Positions 32,419 to 32,590 of a stretch of DNA of 32,590 nucleotides are shown here, piece after piece. The stretch lies in assembly GCA_945903465.1 (NCBI GenBank), contig CAMDOF010000079.1:1-32590 (forward strand), read 5' to 3'. The translations under genes were made by a program, and so were the position numbers. A model generated the notes under the pieces. It saw only the letters and a program-made list of their open reading frames with translations. It searched no databases and had not been told where the DNA came from. Positions within the stretch are counted from its first letter, which is position 1. The number at the start of each line of letters is the position of its first letter. Origin of the DNA: Opitutus sp. GAS368. Its GTDB lineage: Bacteria; Verrucomicrobiota; Verrucomicrobiia; Opitutales; Opitutaceae.

Positions 32419-32590
32419 ATGGGTGGATAATTTCGCTGGCGAGGACCGCAGAGCGCAAGCGCGGAGAATGCCCGCCGAAAAAAGACCCCGCGAAACCCGA
32501 ACATCGCGTCGCCGCCCATTCCCCGGCGCCGCCCCTCGGGAAAGCCAGCCCGAACCTCGCTCGGCGCCGCGCGCCGCCCGGCCTCGCCCG
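32419..32590. other. Upstream region of lpxC-fabZ to window end
   Basis: A GC-rich stretch of about 170 bases without a recognised gene. The 30 bases nearest the lpxC-fabZ ATG are A+T-rich (GAAATTATCC) and may hold a -10 element. No clear -35 partner was found. Confidence 0.3.

Overview
This window looks like chromosomal DNA of a GC-rich, Gram-negative member of the Verrucomicrobiota, possibly Opitutales. That placement is an inference from gene order and protein character, not from any search. The support is an LpxC-FabZ fusion followed by lpxA (lipid A synthesis), a MurE with the DNPR motif typical of meso-diaminopimelate ligases, a long mraZ-to-ftsZ division and cell-wall (dcw) cluster with unusual members, and many genes without a clear Shine-Dalgarno sequence.

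Layout. 1-2204: the 5' part of a type I restriction-modification methyltransferase gene (hsdM, minus strand, cut by the window edge), about 780 bases of unassigned DNA, and tRNA-Val(CAC). 2279-6062: nth (endonuclease III, minus) divergent from gcvP (glycine dehydrogenase, plus). 6063-6735: a gap holding a decayed transposase fragment. 6736-10741: obgE, a stand-alone MshEN-like protein, a PilB/GspE-type ATPase and an RhtB/LysE exporter, all minus, with a good sigma70-type promoter in front of obgE.

10878-28877: the dcw cluster, all on the minus strand. In transcription order it is mraZ, a small basic ORF, rsmH, ftsL, ftsI, murE, murF, mraY, a 500-base gap, a LysM protein, ftsW, murG, a MurC-like domain fused to murB, ddl, ftsQ, ftsA and ftsZ. 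Most genes abut or overlap by a few bases. These genes build UDP-MurNAc-pentapeptide and lipid II and assemble the division septum. Full-length murC and murD are both absent. Only a MurC-like Rossmann domain remains, at the N terminus of MurB. The usual murD slot between mraY and ftsW is occupied by the gap and the LysM gene. Four 10-base direct repeats in front of mraZ match the known MraZ operator design.

28878-32590: a 440-base gap, a DUF971 protein and hisI (both plus), then the convergent lpxC-fabZ and lpxA pair (minus).

Most notable points: the MurC-like/MurB fusion with the missing murC and murD; an FtsZ with Thr in place of the second T7-loop aspartate; the four-box MraZ operator; a stand-alone MshEN-like protein coupled to its ATPase gene; and an undescribed small basic ORF between mraZ and rsmH.
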